Assembly: GCF_048060115.1 (NCBI RefSeq)
Contig: NZ_JBHMIM010000003.1
Coordinates: 133,254-197,253 of the forward strand
Length of the DNA: 64,000 bases
Origin: Micromonospora_E sp048060115
Lineage (GTDB): Bacteria; Actinomycetota; Actinomycetes; Mycobacteriales; Micromonosporaceae
Direction of reading: 5' to 3'
A model generated the notes under the pieces. That model was not told the DNA's origin, did no database searches, and was given only the letters and a program-made list of their open reading frames with translations. Both the position numbers and the translations under genes were made by a program. Each line of letters opens with the position of its first letter. Position 1 is the first letter of the stretch. Of the stretch, positions 43,767-52,882 are shown one piece after another.

Positions 43767-44028
43767 CGGGGAATCCTCGCAACTACCGTTGTCATGCACC
43801 GTGTCATCCCTGCCTGCCTTGGCTGGATCGGCACCGCCAGCGCTCACGTCCGCGCTTTCGGGCGTGGCGTGCGGACCAGCATGAGGCGGCAGGACTCTAA
43901 CCACTGCGCGTTGCCGCCCGGCCCACACTATCGACGCGCGGTCAGCCTACGGGGATCCGGGGCGGCGTGGCCACGGCCGACCGCCCGACGTGTCGCAGTC
44001 CTGACGTCCATCGCCTTCGGTGGCCGGG

Positions 44029-44880
44029 TCACGAACGGCCGCGCCGCTGGCCACGCGGGGAGGCATCACGTCGGGCCCGGCCCGGACCGGCCTCGGTGCG
44101 CGACCGGACGGAAGCCGAGCCGAGTCGGCTGATCTCCACCACGGTCGTCGGTGGATCGACCCACCGCACCCCGCACCGCCGGAGCACCGGCTCGGAACCG
44201 CCGAGACGAGCGACCGCGGCCCGGTGCTCGGCGATCTCGGCGGCGGCGGAGCTTCCCTTCATGGCCAGCAGCCGCCCGCCCGGCACGGTCAGCGGCAGGC
44301 ACCACCCCACCAGGCGGTCAAGCGGCGCCACCGCGCGGGCGGTGACGACCGGAGCCGCGCCGCCGGGATGGCCCCGGTGGAGTTCCTCGGCTCGACCACG
44401 GACCACCTCCACCGATTCGGCCAGCCCGAGGGCCGCCACCGCCTCGACGAGAAATGCGACTCGCCGAGCCAGCGGCTCCACCAGCACGATCCGCAAATCG
44501 GGGCGGGCGAGCGCAAGCGCGAGCCCCGGCAGTCCAGCCCCAGAGCCGACATCCAGCACGGCGGAGTCGGCGGGAATCAGCTCGCCGAGTACCGCGCAGT
44601 TGAGAAGATGACGGTCCCAGATCCTCGGCACCTCACGGGGTCCGATGAGTCCACGCAGCACGCCCTCGGTGGCCAACAGATCGGCGTAGCGAACGGCGAG
44701 TGGCAGCCGCTCGGCGCCGAAGATCTCGCCGGCGGCCGGTGGGACTGGGCCGCTACCGGCGGCAGCGGTGCTGGCGGGCGGTAGGGAGTGCCGATCGACC
44801 TCAGACGCCGCCGGCCCGGACGGTTCGTTCCCGTCCGGGCCGGCGGCCACCCGATCGTCTGGTACGGGCAGCTGGGTCAT
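44029..44880 (-). CDS. rsmG: 16S rRNA (guanine-527-N7)-methyltransferase
   Basis: 283 aa from ATG 44880, 4 bp after the jag stop. A ~60-residue disordered N-terminus precedes FGAERLPLAVRYADLLATEG and REVPRIWDRHLLNCAVL, the RsmG N-part, then the SAM site VLDVGSGAGLPGLALALARPDL, cited in part as DVGSGAGLPG. It methylates G527 of 16S rRNA. Coupled with jag in the conserved parAB-rsmG-jag-yidC block. Confidence 0.94.
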   Translation of the reverse strand: MTQLPVPDDRVAAGPDGNEPSGPAASEVDRHSLPPASTAAAGSGPVPPAAGEIFGAERLPLAVRYADLLATEGVLRGLIGPREVPRIWDRHLLNCAVLGELIPADSAVLDVGSGAGLPGLALALARPDLRIVLVEPLARRVAFLVEAVAALGLAESVEVVRGRAEELHRGHPGGAAPVVTARAVAPLDRLVGWCLPLTVPGGRLLAMKGSSAAAEIAEHRAAVARLGGSEPVLRRCGVRWVDPPTTVVEISRLGSASVRSRTEAGPGRARRDASPRGQRRGRS

Positions 44881-44884
44881 TGGT

Positions 44885-45484
44885 TCAGTCGGCCGGACGG
44901 ACGACGATCCGGCGGGTGGGTTCCACACCCTCGGATTCGCTCAGCACGCCGTCGAGAGCATTCACCACGTCATGTACGCACTTGCGCTCGAACGCCGACA
45001 TCGGTTCGAGCCGCACCGGCTCGCCGTACTCCTTGACCTTCTCCACGGCGTTCTTGGCCACCGCGACGAGCTCCTTGCGGCGGTTCGCCCGGTAGCCGCC
45101 GACGTCCAGCAACAGCCGGCTCGGCGTACCGGTCTGCCGGAAGATGGCAAGCCTCGTCAGCTCCTGAAGTGCTTCCAGCGTCGCACCACGCTGGCCGACC
45201 AGGGCACCGAGCTGGCCGCCGACCACCTCGACCATCGGACGTCCCGCGGTGACCAGTTCGTCGATGTCCCCGTCGTAGTCGAGGATGTCGAGCAGGCCCT
45301 CGACATAGTCCGCCGCGATCTCGCTCTGCTGGAACAGGTCGCTGTCACTGGCTACGGCGGGCGTCGGCGTGTCCTCGTCAGCCGCGTCACCGTCGGTGTC
45401 GTCGTCCGTGTCCACCACGGCCCCGGTCGGGGCGACCTCCTCGTCGGTGGACGAGTCGGTACTGGGCAGGCTGGTATCGGTCAC
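44885..45484 (-). CDS. jag: Jag/KhpB family RNA-binding protein
   Basis: 199 aa. An acidic N-terminal 60 residues, a KH-type core (VEVVGGQLGALVGQRGATLEAL, cited in part as GALVGQRGATLEAL) with an NRRKELVAVAKNAVEKV helix, and the R3H domain RLEPMSAFERKCVHDVVN at about 157-174. Binds RNA and influences membrane-protein or cell-wall gene expression in other bacteria. Downstream of yidC by 223 bp, upstream of rsmG by 4 bp. Confidence 0.92.
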   Translation of the reverse strand: MTDTSLPSTDSSTDEEVAPTGAVVDTDDDTDGDAADEDTPTPAVASDSDLFQQSEIAADYVEGLLDILDYDGDIDELVTAGRPMVEVVGGQLGALVGQRGATLEALQELTRLAIFRQTGTPSRLLLDVGGYRANRRKELVAVAKNAVEKVKEYGEPVRLEPMSAFERKCVHDVVNALDGVLSESEGVEPTRRIVVRPAD

Positions 45485-45707
45485 GGTGTCATCTCCGTAC
45501 TCGCTCGGCGGAACCGGTCGGTCCGCTGGTTTCCCGAGGCGGGCGGACGGGCGCCTCGTCCTCGGGGACGTCTACGTGCCACCGCTACCGCGGCGGGCTC
45601 GGCCCGGGCCGCCGGGCCCGCCACCTGGGGCGGCGAGCCCGGCGGCCCGGGGCCGCCGGGGCGCGTCGTCCGAGGCCGCTGATGGCGCCCTCGGCGAGCG
45701 CGCCCGG

Positions 45708-46772
45708 TCAGCCGGGGCGCTTGGCCGGTCGCCGCTTTTTCGTGTTGACCGGCTTCGCACCAGGTTTGGGCTTGAGCGCCTCGCGGACGGGCGACGGCTC
45801 GGGCTCGGCCGGCGCGGCACCGTTCGCCTTGCGGGCGAAGATGCCACCGGACTTGGTCTTGGTGTCGGCGGCGGCACCGTTACGGGCCGAGGTCGTGCCG
45901 CCTTTGCTGGTCGGACGCCCGGTCGAGGACCGGCCGCCGGTCGAGGTCGTCGCGGACTTGCCCTTGCCGGCCGGCATCGGCGGTGGCGGGAACTTCCGGA
46001 GTACCCATTGCTGCTGGGCGAGCGTCACCAGGTTGTTGACCACCCAGTAGATGATCACGCCGACCGGGAAGATCGCGCCGGAGATGAGCAGCGAGGCCGG
46101 GATGCCGTACAGCATCAGGCGCTGGATCATCTTCTGCTGCGGGTCCTCGGCCCAACCGGTCTTGAGGATCATCTGCCGGCTGGTCAGGTAGGTGGTGACG
46201 ATCATGATGATGACCAGAATCCCGGTGATCACCTTGACCGTCGTGCCGTTGGCACCCATCGCGGCCAGTTCCTCGGCGGTGGAACCGAACCGGCCAGCGA
46301 GTGGGGCGGTGAACAGACTGGCGCCGGACGCGTCGTAGAACTGGTCTGCGGACCAGCCGTAGAGGTCGACGTTGATCGTCTGCTCCGGATTGAGCCGACG
46401 CAGGATGTGGAACAGACCGAGGAAGACCGGGATCTGCAGGAACATCGGAAGGCAGCCCATCAACGGGTTTGCCTTCTCCACCCGGTACAGCTCCATCATT
46501 TCCTTCTGGAGCGTCTCCCGGTCACCCTTGTGCTTCTCCTGCAGCTCCTTGACCTTCGGCTGCACGGCCTGCATGGCGCGCTGCGACTTGATCTGCTTGA
46601 CGAAGACCGGGAACAGGATCACCCGCACGGTGACCACCAGGAACACGATGGCCAGGATCCACGACCAGTTGGTGCCGAGGACCTCGCCCGACGGCACGCC
46701 GATCCGGTCCCAGGCCGAGTGCCAGAGCAGGAGGATCCACGAGATCGCCCAGTAGATCCAGTCGAGACTCAA
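45708..46772 (-). CDS. yidC: Membrane protein insertase YidC
   Basis: 354 aa. Five-helix YidC/Oxa1 core: helix with the hydrophilic-groove Arg in VVTVRVILFPVFVKQ, cytoplasmic hairpin QPKVKELQEKHKGDRE, NPLMGCLPMFLQIPVFLGLF, and late helices including IPASLLISGAIFPVGVIIYW, followed by a Lys/Gly/Thr-rich cytoplasmic tail (about 265-354) seen in this lineage. Its start overlaps the yidD stop by 4 bp. Confidence 0.97.
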   Translation of the reverse strand: MSLDWIYWAISWILLLWHSAWDRIGVPSGEVLGTNWSWILAIVFLVVTVRVILFPVFVKQIKSQRAMQAVQPKVKELQEKHKGDRETLQKEMMELYRVEKANPLMGCLPMFLQIPVFLGLFHILRRLNPEQTINVDLYGWSADQFYDASGASLFTAPLAGRFGSTAEELAAMGANGTTVKVITGILVIIMIVTTYLTSRQMILKTGWAEDPQQKMIQRLMLYGIPASLLISGAIFPVGVIIYWVVNNLVTLAQQQWVLRKFPPPPMPAGKGKSATTSTGGRSSTGRPTSKGGTTSARNGAAADTKTKSGGIFARKANGAAPAEPEPSPVREALKPKPGAKPVNTKKRRPAKRPG

Positions 46773-47059
46773 TTCGGGGCTCCAGTCGCATCGGCACGGC
46801 GGCCGCCCGGCATCGGCACCGGGTCATATCCACCGGGGTGGAAGGGGTGGCAACGCAGCAGCCGCCAACTTGCCAACAGCACACCCCGTAGTGCACCGCG
46901 CCGGGCGATCGCCTCCTGGGCGTACGCGCTGCACGACGGGTAGAACCGACAGCGAGCCGGCAGAGCCGGGCTTATCCAACGACGGTACGCGACGATCGCC
47001 GCAGTCAGCAGGCGGCCACCCGGTGTCGTGGGTCGAGGAAGATCGTCCGGGGCGTTCAT
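46769..47059 (-). CDS. yidD: Membrane protein insertion efficiency factor YidD
   Basis: 96 aa. Signature RRWISPALPARCRFYPSCSAYAQEAI with cysteines and LRCHPFHPGGYDPVP is exactly YidD. It is a small membrane-associated protein that assists YidC. It overlaps rnpA by 4 bp and yidC by 4 bp. Confidence 0.96.
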   Translation of the reverse strand: MNAPDDLPRPTTPGGRLLTAAIVAYRRWISPALPARCRFYPSCSAYAQEAIARRGALRGVLLASWRLLRCHPFHPGGYDPVPMPGGRRADATGAPN

Positions 47060-47520
47060 CGCGGCTCCCCGCCCCCCCGGTGCCGTCGGTGCTCCCGGCC
47101 ACGCCCAGCGGACTGACCTTCGACCGAGCTGTCGCGGGGGCGACGCGAGGTGGTACGACTCGCGGCGGCGATGGCGGCGTCGAGGTCGGCTCCAAGACCC
47201 GCCGACGAGCTGCCAGCCGCCGCCGGCAGTGCCCGCACGACCACGGTCGTGCCAGCCGGCAACGACGCCAGCCTCGGTCGGACCAGGTGTCGCAGGCGGC
47301 GGCGGACCCTGTTGCGGACCACCGCGTCACCGACACTCTTGGAGACGATGAACCCGGCGCGGGAGCCAGATACAGGCACGTCCACGCCGGGTTCATCGGT
47401 GTGCGTCATGGCCGGAAGTAGCAGGTGAACGACGAGACAGCCACGGCCGGCGCGCCGGCCGGCGCGTACGACCTCGGTGAAGTCGGCACGGTCGCGTACC
47501 CGCTGTGCGGCGGCCAGCAT
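47056..47520 (-). CDS. rnpA: Ribonuclease P protein component
   Basis: 154 aa. Begins MLAAAQRVRDRADFTEVVRAGRRAGRG and has the RNR signature SVGDAVVRNRVRRRLRHLVRPRL. It binds the catalytic RNase P RNA and pre-tRNA 5' leaders. A ~40-residue Arg/Ser-rich tail extends beyond the usual length. Follows rpmH by 34 bp. Confidence 0.95.
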   Translation of the reverse strand: MLAAAQRVRDRADFTEVVRAGRRAGRGCLVVHLLLPAMTHTDEPGVDVPVSGSRAGFIVSKSVGDAVVRNRVRRRLRHLVRPRLASLPAGTTVVVRALPAAAGSSSAGLGADLDAAIAAASRTTSRRPRDSSVEGQSAGRGREHRRHRGGGEPR

Positions 47521-47554
47521 GGCTGTTTACATCTCCGCGGGGCCGGCGAGGCCG

Positions 47555-47692
47555 TCAGGCCGACAGGCGGGTGCGGCCCTTGGCACGACGGGTGGAGAGG
47601 ATGGACCGTCCGGCCCGGGTGCGCATACGCAGCCGGAAGCCGTGTGTCTTCGCGCGGCGGCGGTTGTTCGGCTGGTAGGTGCGCTTGCTCAC
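47555..47692 (-). CDS. rpmH: 50S ribosomal protein L34
   Basis: 45 aa, GTG start with GGAGAGATCGAC upstream, too short for usual frame lists. MSKRTYQPNNRRRAKTHGFR is the L34 start, and STRRAKGRTRLSA the end. First gene of rpmH-rnpA-yidD-yidC and divergent from dnaA. Confidence 0.97.
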   Translation of the reverse strand: MSKRTYQPNNRRRAKTHGFRLRMRTRAGRSILSTRRAKGRTRLSA

Positions 47693-48303
47693 GTCGATCT
47701 CTCCGTCAAGGTGTGGCCCCGGCAACGACCGGAGTCAGGTGATCAGACCGGCCTGCGGTGTGGGATGCGGGTTGGTCTGTGGCATGCGGGTTGGTCCGGG
47801 CGCTGTGCAGGCACAGCACACCCGATGAGCTTATCAGAGTGCTCCGGAGCTGCCGCGCCGCCCGCTGACCGACCGGCGGGCGCCCGGCGCGTCGCAGTCG
47901 GTCCGGCGGCGGCCTCACCACCGTTTTCACCGACAACGACAACGGTGAGCCGGCACCGCCGGTTGAACGGTCGTGGATGACGCTGTTAGCGTGCGCGATT
48001 GCCGGTCACGCATCCGGCCGCACCTGGTACCGCTCCATCGGTACGGACCAAGCGGCCAGTTCGGCCGCCCGCAGCGGTGATCACAGGGCGCCAGACCGGC
48101 AGGGGGGCAAGAGCTCAGGCGGACCACGGGGATCCGCGGTCAGCAGTACACACAGGTTGTGGATAACTTGTGGATGACGGTCAGTTCAGCGGCCCGCGGC
48201 ACGGCTCGTCGTACCTGTTCGAGAGCGGGACCGGTCCAGACCGGCGGCCGACACCGACAGTTGGCGGCGCCGGGGACCCGGATGCGATGGGGGTGGCGCT
48301 ACG
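47693..48303. other. rpmH-dnaA divergent regulatory region
   Basis: No gene supported. It carries a possible dnaA promoter at 47963-47992 and DnaA box TGTGGATAA (48158-48166) followed by TTGTGGATG, which is the right position for DnaA autoregulation. This is the standard layout of the actinobacterial rpmH-dnaA gap. Confidence 0.7.
47963..47992 (+). promoter_or_regulatory. Candidate dnaA promoter
   Basis: TTGAAC, 18-base spacer, TAGCGT; close to the housekeeping -35/-10 in high-GC actinobacteria. It is about 310 bp from the dnaA start, so a closer promoter may also exist. Confidence 0.4.
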
Positions 48304-50142
48304 GTGGCCGACACGATTGACCTCGGCGCGGTCTGGTTGGCGACCACGGAGGAGCTGGCAGACGAGATCGTCTCGGCGCAGCAACGTGCCTATCTCCGGC
48401 TGACCCGGTTGCGGGCCATCGTCGAGGAGACCGCGCTGCTTTCCGTGCCCGATGCGTTCACCCGCGATGTCATCGAGTCCCGGCTGCGGCCGGCGATCAC
48501 CGAAGCCCTGTCCCGCCGGCTCGGTCGCGAGATCCAGGTCGCGGTCACCGTACGGCCGCCCGACGACGGGCAGGGCCGGGCGATCGGCACGGTGTACGGC
48601 ACGGCGACCGTCGAGGTGCGGGGCGGTCAGCAGGAGACCGCCGACATTCGCGCAGAGCCCTCAGCCGGCCATCAGCCACCCGCCGTACCCACCGATCAGC
48701 AGTTTGGCGACGCCGGGCCGGCGACGCCCGACAAACCGTATCGACATGGCGATGCCGGGTCGCATGACACCAGCGAGATTCCGGGCGTCGAAACTCAGCA
48801 AACCGGTCAGCCCGGTCAGCCGCCGGTGGTACCGGGTGCCCGCGCGGGCGATCAGGGCGCGTTGTTCGGTGCCGAGTACGCCGCACCCGCCGACCTGTTC
48901 ACCACCGACGGTGACCCGGGCCCGGCGCGGCAGCCACCATCGCCCCCCGCCCGTCCGACACCGGACTACCGTCTACCGGATCAGCGGTACGGTGGGCCGC
49001 CCGATCATCTGCGGGCGGGTCCACCGGACAGCGGTCCCGGTCGTGGCGGGCTGGAGCACCGCGGCACCGGGCGGGAGGACCGGCGGCTCAGCGGGCCGGG
49101 GGTCGACACCGGCGGCAACCGGCTCAACCCGAAGTACATGTTCGAGACCTTCGTCATCGGCTCGTCCAACCGCTTCGCGCACGCGGCCTCGGTCGCGGTG
49201 GCCGAGTCCCCGGCCAAGGCCTACAACCCGCTGTTCATCTACGGCAGTTCGGGGCTCGGCAAGACGCACCTGCTGCATGCGATCGGCCACTACGCCACGA
49301 CCCTCGGAAACGCCCGGTCGGTGCGCTACGTCTCCACCGAAGAGTTCACCAACGACTTCATCAACTCGCTGCGCGACGACAAGACCAGCGCCTTCCAGCG
49401 GCGCTACCGGGACGTCGACATCCTCCTGATCGACGACATCCAGTTCCTGGAGAACCGGGAGCGGACCCAGGAGGAGTTCTTCCACACCTTCAACACGTTG
49501 CACAACGCCAACAAGCAGATCGTGATCACCTCCGACCGGTCTCCCAAGCAGCTCGCGACGCTGGAGGACCGGCTGCGGACCCGCTTCGAGTGGGGGCTGC
49601 TGGCGGACATCCAGCCGCCCGACCTGGAGACCCGGATCGCCATCCTGCAGAAGAAGGCGGCGCAGGAGCGGCTGTACGCGCCGCCCGACGTGCTGGAGTT
49701 CATCGCCTCCCGGATCTCCAGCTCGATCCGGGAGCTCGAGGGCGCGCTGATCAGGGTCACCGCGTTCGCCAGCCTCACCCGGTCGCCAGTGGAGCTGGCG
49801 CTCGCCGAGGAGGTGCTACGCGACTTCATCCCCGACGGATCGGGCCCGGAGATCACCGCCGACCAGATCATGGTCTCCACCGCCGACTACTTCGGGGTCA
49901 GTCTGGAGGACCTGCGCGGCCACTCCCGGTCCCGGGTGTTGGTCAACGCCCGGCAGGTGGCCATGTACCTCTGCCGGGAGTTGACCGACCTGTCGCTGCC
50001 CAGGATCGGGCAGGCGTTCGGCGGCCGAGACCACACCACGGTGATGCACGCCGACCGCAAGATCCGCCAGCAGATGGCCGAACGGCGGTCGCTGTACAAC
50101 CAGATCGCCGAACTGACCAACCGGATCAAGCAAATCGCCTGA
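48304..50142 (+). CDS. dnaA: Chromosomal replication initiator DnaA
   Basis: 612 aa, GTG start. Domain I (residues 1-95), a long Pro/Gly-rich domain II (about 95-275) as in Streptomyces and Micromonosporaceae, AAA+ domain from NPKYMFETFVIGSSNRFAHAA with Walker A GSSGLGKTHL and Walker B LLIDDIQFLE, and domain IV with the DnaA signature LSLPRIGQAFGGRDHTTVMHA. Binds DnaA boxes and melts oriC. Confidence 0.98.
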   Translation: MADTIDLGAVWLATTEELADEIVSAQQRAYLRLTRLRAIVEETALLSVPDAFTRDVIESRLRPAITEALSRRLGREIQVAVTVRPPDDGQGRAIGTVYGTATVEVRGGQQETADIRAEPSAGHQPPAVPTDQQFGDAGPATPDKPYRHGDAGSHDTSEIPGVETQQTGQPGQPPVVPGARAGDQGALFGAEYAAPADLFTTDGDPGPARQPPSPPARPTPDYRLPDQRYGGPPDHLRAGPPDSGPGRGGLEHRGTGREDRRLSGPGVDTGGNRLNPKYMFETFVIGSSNRFAHAASVAVAESPAKAYNPLFIYGSSGLGKTHLLHAIGHYATTLGNARSVRYVSTEEFTNDFINSLRDDKTSAFQRRYRDVDILLIDDIQFLENRERTQEEFFHTFNTLHNANKQIVITSDRSPKQLATLEDRLRTRFEWGLLADIQPPDLETRIAILQKKAAQERLYAPPDVLEFIASRISSSIRELEGALIRVTAFASLTRSPVELALAEEVLRDFIPDGSGPEITADQIMVSTADYFGVSLEDLRGHSRSRVLVNARQVAMYLCRELTDLSLPRIGQAFGGRDHTTVMHADRKIRQQMAERRSLYNQIAELTNRIKQIA

Positions 50143-50816
50143 CCGGTTTTCCACAGCTTTTCCACAGGGGGTTGTCCACGGTTGTGGACAACCCCCTGTT
50201 TCGGCTCCTCGGTTATCCACAGGCTGTGGACGACGGGCTGTGGAAACCGCTGTGGACAATCACGCTCCGTAGCGGTTTGTCCACAGGTTGCCGGCTGCCT
50301 GTGGACCACCTGTTGAAGGTTCTGGGGACAACGGGGGCCTGCACCCGCCCCGGTTCATCCACAGGTGGGGACGAACCCTTGGGATAACCGGTGGATAACC
50401 GGTGGATAACTCGGTCCGCCTGTGTGCAACGAAACCGCCTGTGGATGAACCGGCAGGTTGTACCCAGCTCCCTCCACAGGTAATCCACCGCTGCCCAACC
50501 CTGCTGAGCTGCACATACGTGAGTTGTCCACAGAGTGCACAGGACCGACGAAGACGATGAGTTTTATCTTCTAGACAACAAAAACCAATCATCGGCGTTG
50601 TGGATGGGTGTGGATGAAGCAGTCGACGGAGCTCACGCACCGGAGGACGCGTCGCAAGCCTGGGGGCGGACGCACGGGCGTCACGCTCTGGCCTATCGTT
50701 CGGAGAGGTCCGTTGACCGACAGCAGTCGAGCCGCCGAGGGCGACCTCGGGTCCGGCAGCACAGAAGATCGTTCGAGTCGACGCGGAGGCACGCCCATGA
50801 AGTGCGGAGGCAAGGG
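50143..50816. other. Chromosomal origin of replication, oriC
   Basis: 674-bp dnaA-dnaN intergenic region packed with about 18 DnaA-box-like nonamers on both strands. Examples: TTTTCCACA 50147 and 50158, TGTGGACAA 50183, TTATCCACA 50213-50221, TGTGGACAA 50251, TTGTCCACA 50277-50285, TGTGGACCA 50300, GGTGGATAA 50390 and 50401, TGTGGATGA 50440, TTGTCCACA 50524, TGTGGATGG 50599, TGTGGATGA 50609. An AT-rich patch at about 50558-50598 is the candidate unwinding element. Confidence 0.92.
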
Positions 50817-51950
50817 ATGAAGTTCCGGGTGGAGCGCGACGCGCTCGCCGACGCGGTCGCCTGGACCGCCAAGAGCCTGCCCAACCGGCCGTCGGTGCCG
50901 GTACTGGCCGGCGCGATGCTCCGGGTCACCGACGGCTCCCTGCAGGTATCCGGGTTCGACTACGAGGTCTCCAGCCAGGTGACCGTCGACGTGCAGGGCG
51001 ACGCGGACGGTGCGGCTCTGGTCTCCGGCCGGCTGCTGGCCGAGATCACCAAGTCGCTGCCGGCGAAGCCGGTCGACATCGCAGCCGTCGGCGCACACCT
51101 GGAGCTCGTCTGCGGCAGTGCCCGTTTCACGTTGCCGACGATGCCCGTGGAGGACTACCCGACGTTGCCGGAGATGCCGGCGAGTGCCGGGACGGTGGAC
51201 GCACCCACGTTCGCCGCCGCTGTCGCCCAGGTGGCGATCGCGGCCGGCCGCGACGAGACTCTGCCGATGATGACCGGTGTCCGGCTCGAACTCAGCGGCT
51301 CCACCCTGGCGATGCTCGCCACCGACCGCTACCGGCTGGCCATCCGGGAGATCGAGTGGCAGCCCGACGACGCCGAGATCGACCTGAACGCGTTGGTTCC
51401 GGCCCGTACCCTCGCCGACACCGCCAAGACGCTCGGCCCGACCGGCGGTGAGGTCGTCATCGCGCTGGCCCACGGCGGAGCGGGTGAGGGCATGATCGGC
51501 TTCGCTGGCGGCACCCGCCGGACGACGAGCCGACTGCTCGACGGCGCGAACTACCCGCCGGTGCGTTCGCTCTTTCCCAGCAGCCACAACGCCGACGCAC
51601 GGGTCAGCGTCTCCGGCCTGGTCGAGGTGGTCCGCCGAGTCGCGCTGGTCGCCGAACGCACCACCCCGGTGCTGCTCAGCTTCGGCCCGGACGGACTGGT
51701 CGTGGAGGCCGGCAACACCGAGGAGGCCCGGGCCAGCGAGGCCATGGAAGCGGCCTTCACCGGCGAGCCACTGACCATCGGGTTCAACCCGCAGTACCTC
51801 ATCGACGGACTGCAGAACCTCGGTGCGGCCACCGCCGTGTTCACCTTCGTCGACGCGTTCAAGCCGGCGGTGATCTCACCCGCCGGCGAGGACGGCGAGA
51901 TCATCCCCGGATACCGCTATCTGATCATGCCGATCCGGGTAACCCGGTGA
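50817..51950 (+). CDS. dnaN: DNA polymerase III subunit beta (sliding clamp)
   Basis: 377 aa from ATG 50817, preceded by GCGGAGGCAAGGG; the longer frame starts inside oriC and is rejected. MKFRVERDALADAVAWTAKSLPNRP is the clamp start (cited in part as MKFRVERDALADAVAW), and the protein ends RYLIMPIRVTR. Three similar clamp domains make a dimeric ring that tethers polymerase. Confidence 0.97.
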   Translation: MKFRVERDALADAVAWTAKSLPNRPSVPVLAGAMLRVTDGSLQVSGFDYEVSSQVTVDVQGDADGAALVSGRLLAEITKSLPAKPVDIAAVGAHLELVCGSARFTLPTMPVEDYPTLPEMPASAGTVDAPTFAAAVAQVAIAAGRDETLPMMTGVRLELSGSTLAMLATDRYRLAIREIEWQPDDAEIDLNALVPARTLADTAKTLGPTGGEVVIALAHGGAGEGMIGFAGGTRRTTSRLLDGANYPPVRSLFPSSHNADARVSVSGLVEVVRRVALVAERTTPVLLSFGPDGLVVEAGNTEEARASEAMEAAFTGEPLTIGFNPQYLIDGLQNLGAATAVFTFVDAFKPAVISPAGEDGEIIPGYRYLIMPIRVTR

Positions 51951-52001
51951 CAGCTGGTCGTCGGACCGGCGACGATCCGCGGTAACGAAAGGGGACAGAC
52001 G

Positions 52002-52877
52002 GTGCAGCTCGGCATCATCGGTTTGGGTCGGATGGGCGGCAACATGCGTGACCGGCTACGCGACGCCGGTCACGAGGCGTACGGCTATGACCGCGACCCG
52101 GCGGTGAGCGACGTCGCGAGCCTCGCCGAGCTGGTCGACCGGCTCACGGCCCCCCGCGCGCTCTGGACGATGGTGCCGCTGTCGGTGACCTCGTCGGTCG
52201 TCGACGAGCTGTCCGGCCTGCTCGACCCGGGAGATCTGGTGATCGACGGTGGCAACTCGCGATTCACCGACGACGCGCCCCGCGCGGCCAAGCTGGCCGA
52301 GCACGGGATCGGTTACCTCGACGTCGGGGTGTCCGGCGGCGTGTGGGGCCGGCAGGCCGGCTACGGACTGATGGTCGGCGGGGACGCCGACCACGTGGCC
52401 CGGATGATGCCGATCTTCGAGGCGCTGAAGCCCCCGGGCGAGCACGGCTTCGTGCACGCCGGCCCGGTCGGTGCCGGGCACTACGCCAAGATGGTGCACA
52501 ACGGCGTGGAGTATGCCCTGATGCACGCCTACGCCGAAGGCTACGAGCTGATGGCGGCGGCAGATCTGATCACCGACGTCCCCGGGGTGATCAAGTCCTG
52601 GCGGGACGGCACCGTGGTTCGTTCCTGGCTGCTCGACCTGTTGGACGCCGCGCTCGACGAGGACCCGCAGCTGGCCGCGCTGCGCGGCTACGCCGACGAC
52701 ACCGGTGAGGGCCGGTGGACGGTCGAGGAGGCGATCAATCTCGGCGTGCCGATGAACGTGATCGCAGCCTCGCTGTTCGCCCGGTTCAGCTCCCGGCAGG
52801 ACGACTCTCCGGCGATGAAGGCGGTCGCCGCGCTGCGCAACCAGTTCGGCGGGCACGCCGTGCAGTCCAGTCCCTGA
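52002..52877 (+). CDS. gnd: 6-phosphogluconate dehydrogenase (decarboxylating), short form
   Basis: 291 aa, GTG start. NADP motif GIIGLGRMGGNM, substrate motifs DGGNSRFTDD, GVSGGVWG, and KMVHNGVEYALMHAYAEGYEL. It oxidises 6-phosphogluconate to ribulose 5-phosphate with NADPH. The ~290-residue GndA-like form lies between dnaN and recF in many Actinobacteria, as here, and recF starts 5 bp after its stop. Confidence 0.93.
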   Translation: MQLGIIGLGRMGGNMRDRLRDAGHEAYGYDRDPAVSDVASLAELVDRLTAPRALWTMVPLSVTSSVVDELSGLLDPGDLVIDGGNSRFTDDAPRAAKLAEHGIGYLDVGVSGGVWGRQAGYGLMVGGDADHVARMMPIFEALKPPGEHGFVHAGPVGAGHYAKMVHNGVEYALMHAYAEGYELMAAADLITDVPGVIKSWRDGTVVRSWLLDLLDAALDEDPQLAALRGYADDTGEGRWTVEEAINLGVPMNVIAASLFARFSSRQDDSPAMKAVAALRNQFGGHAVQSSP

Positions 52878-52882
52878 CGTCC

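Noticed and set aside
45369..46943. 524-codon plus-strand frame opposite yidC
   Set aside because: Shadow frame covering jag, yidC and yidD ends; no conserved product.
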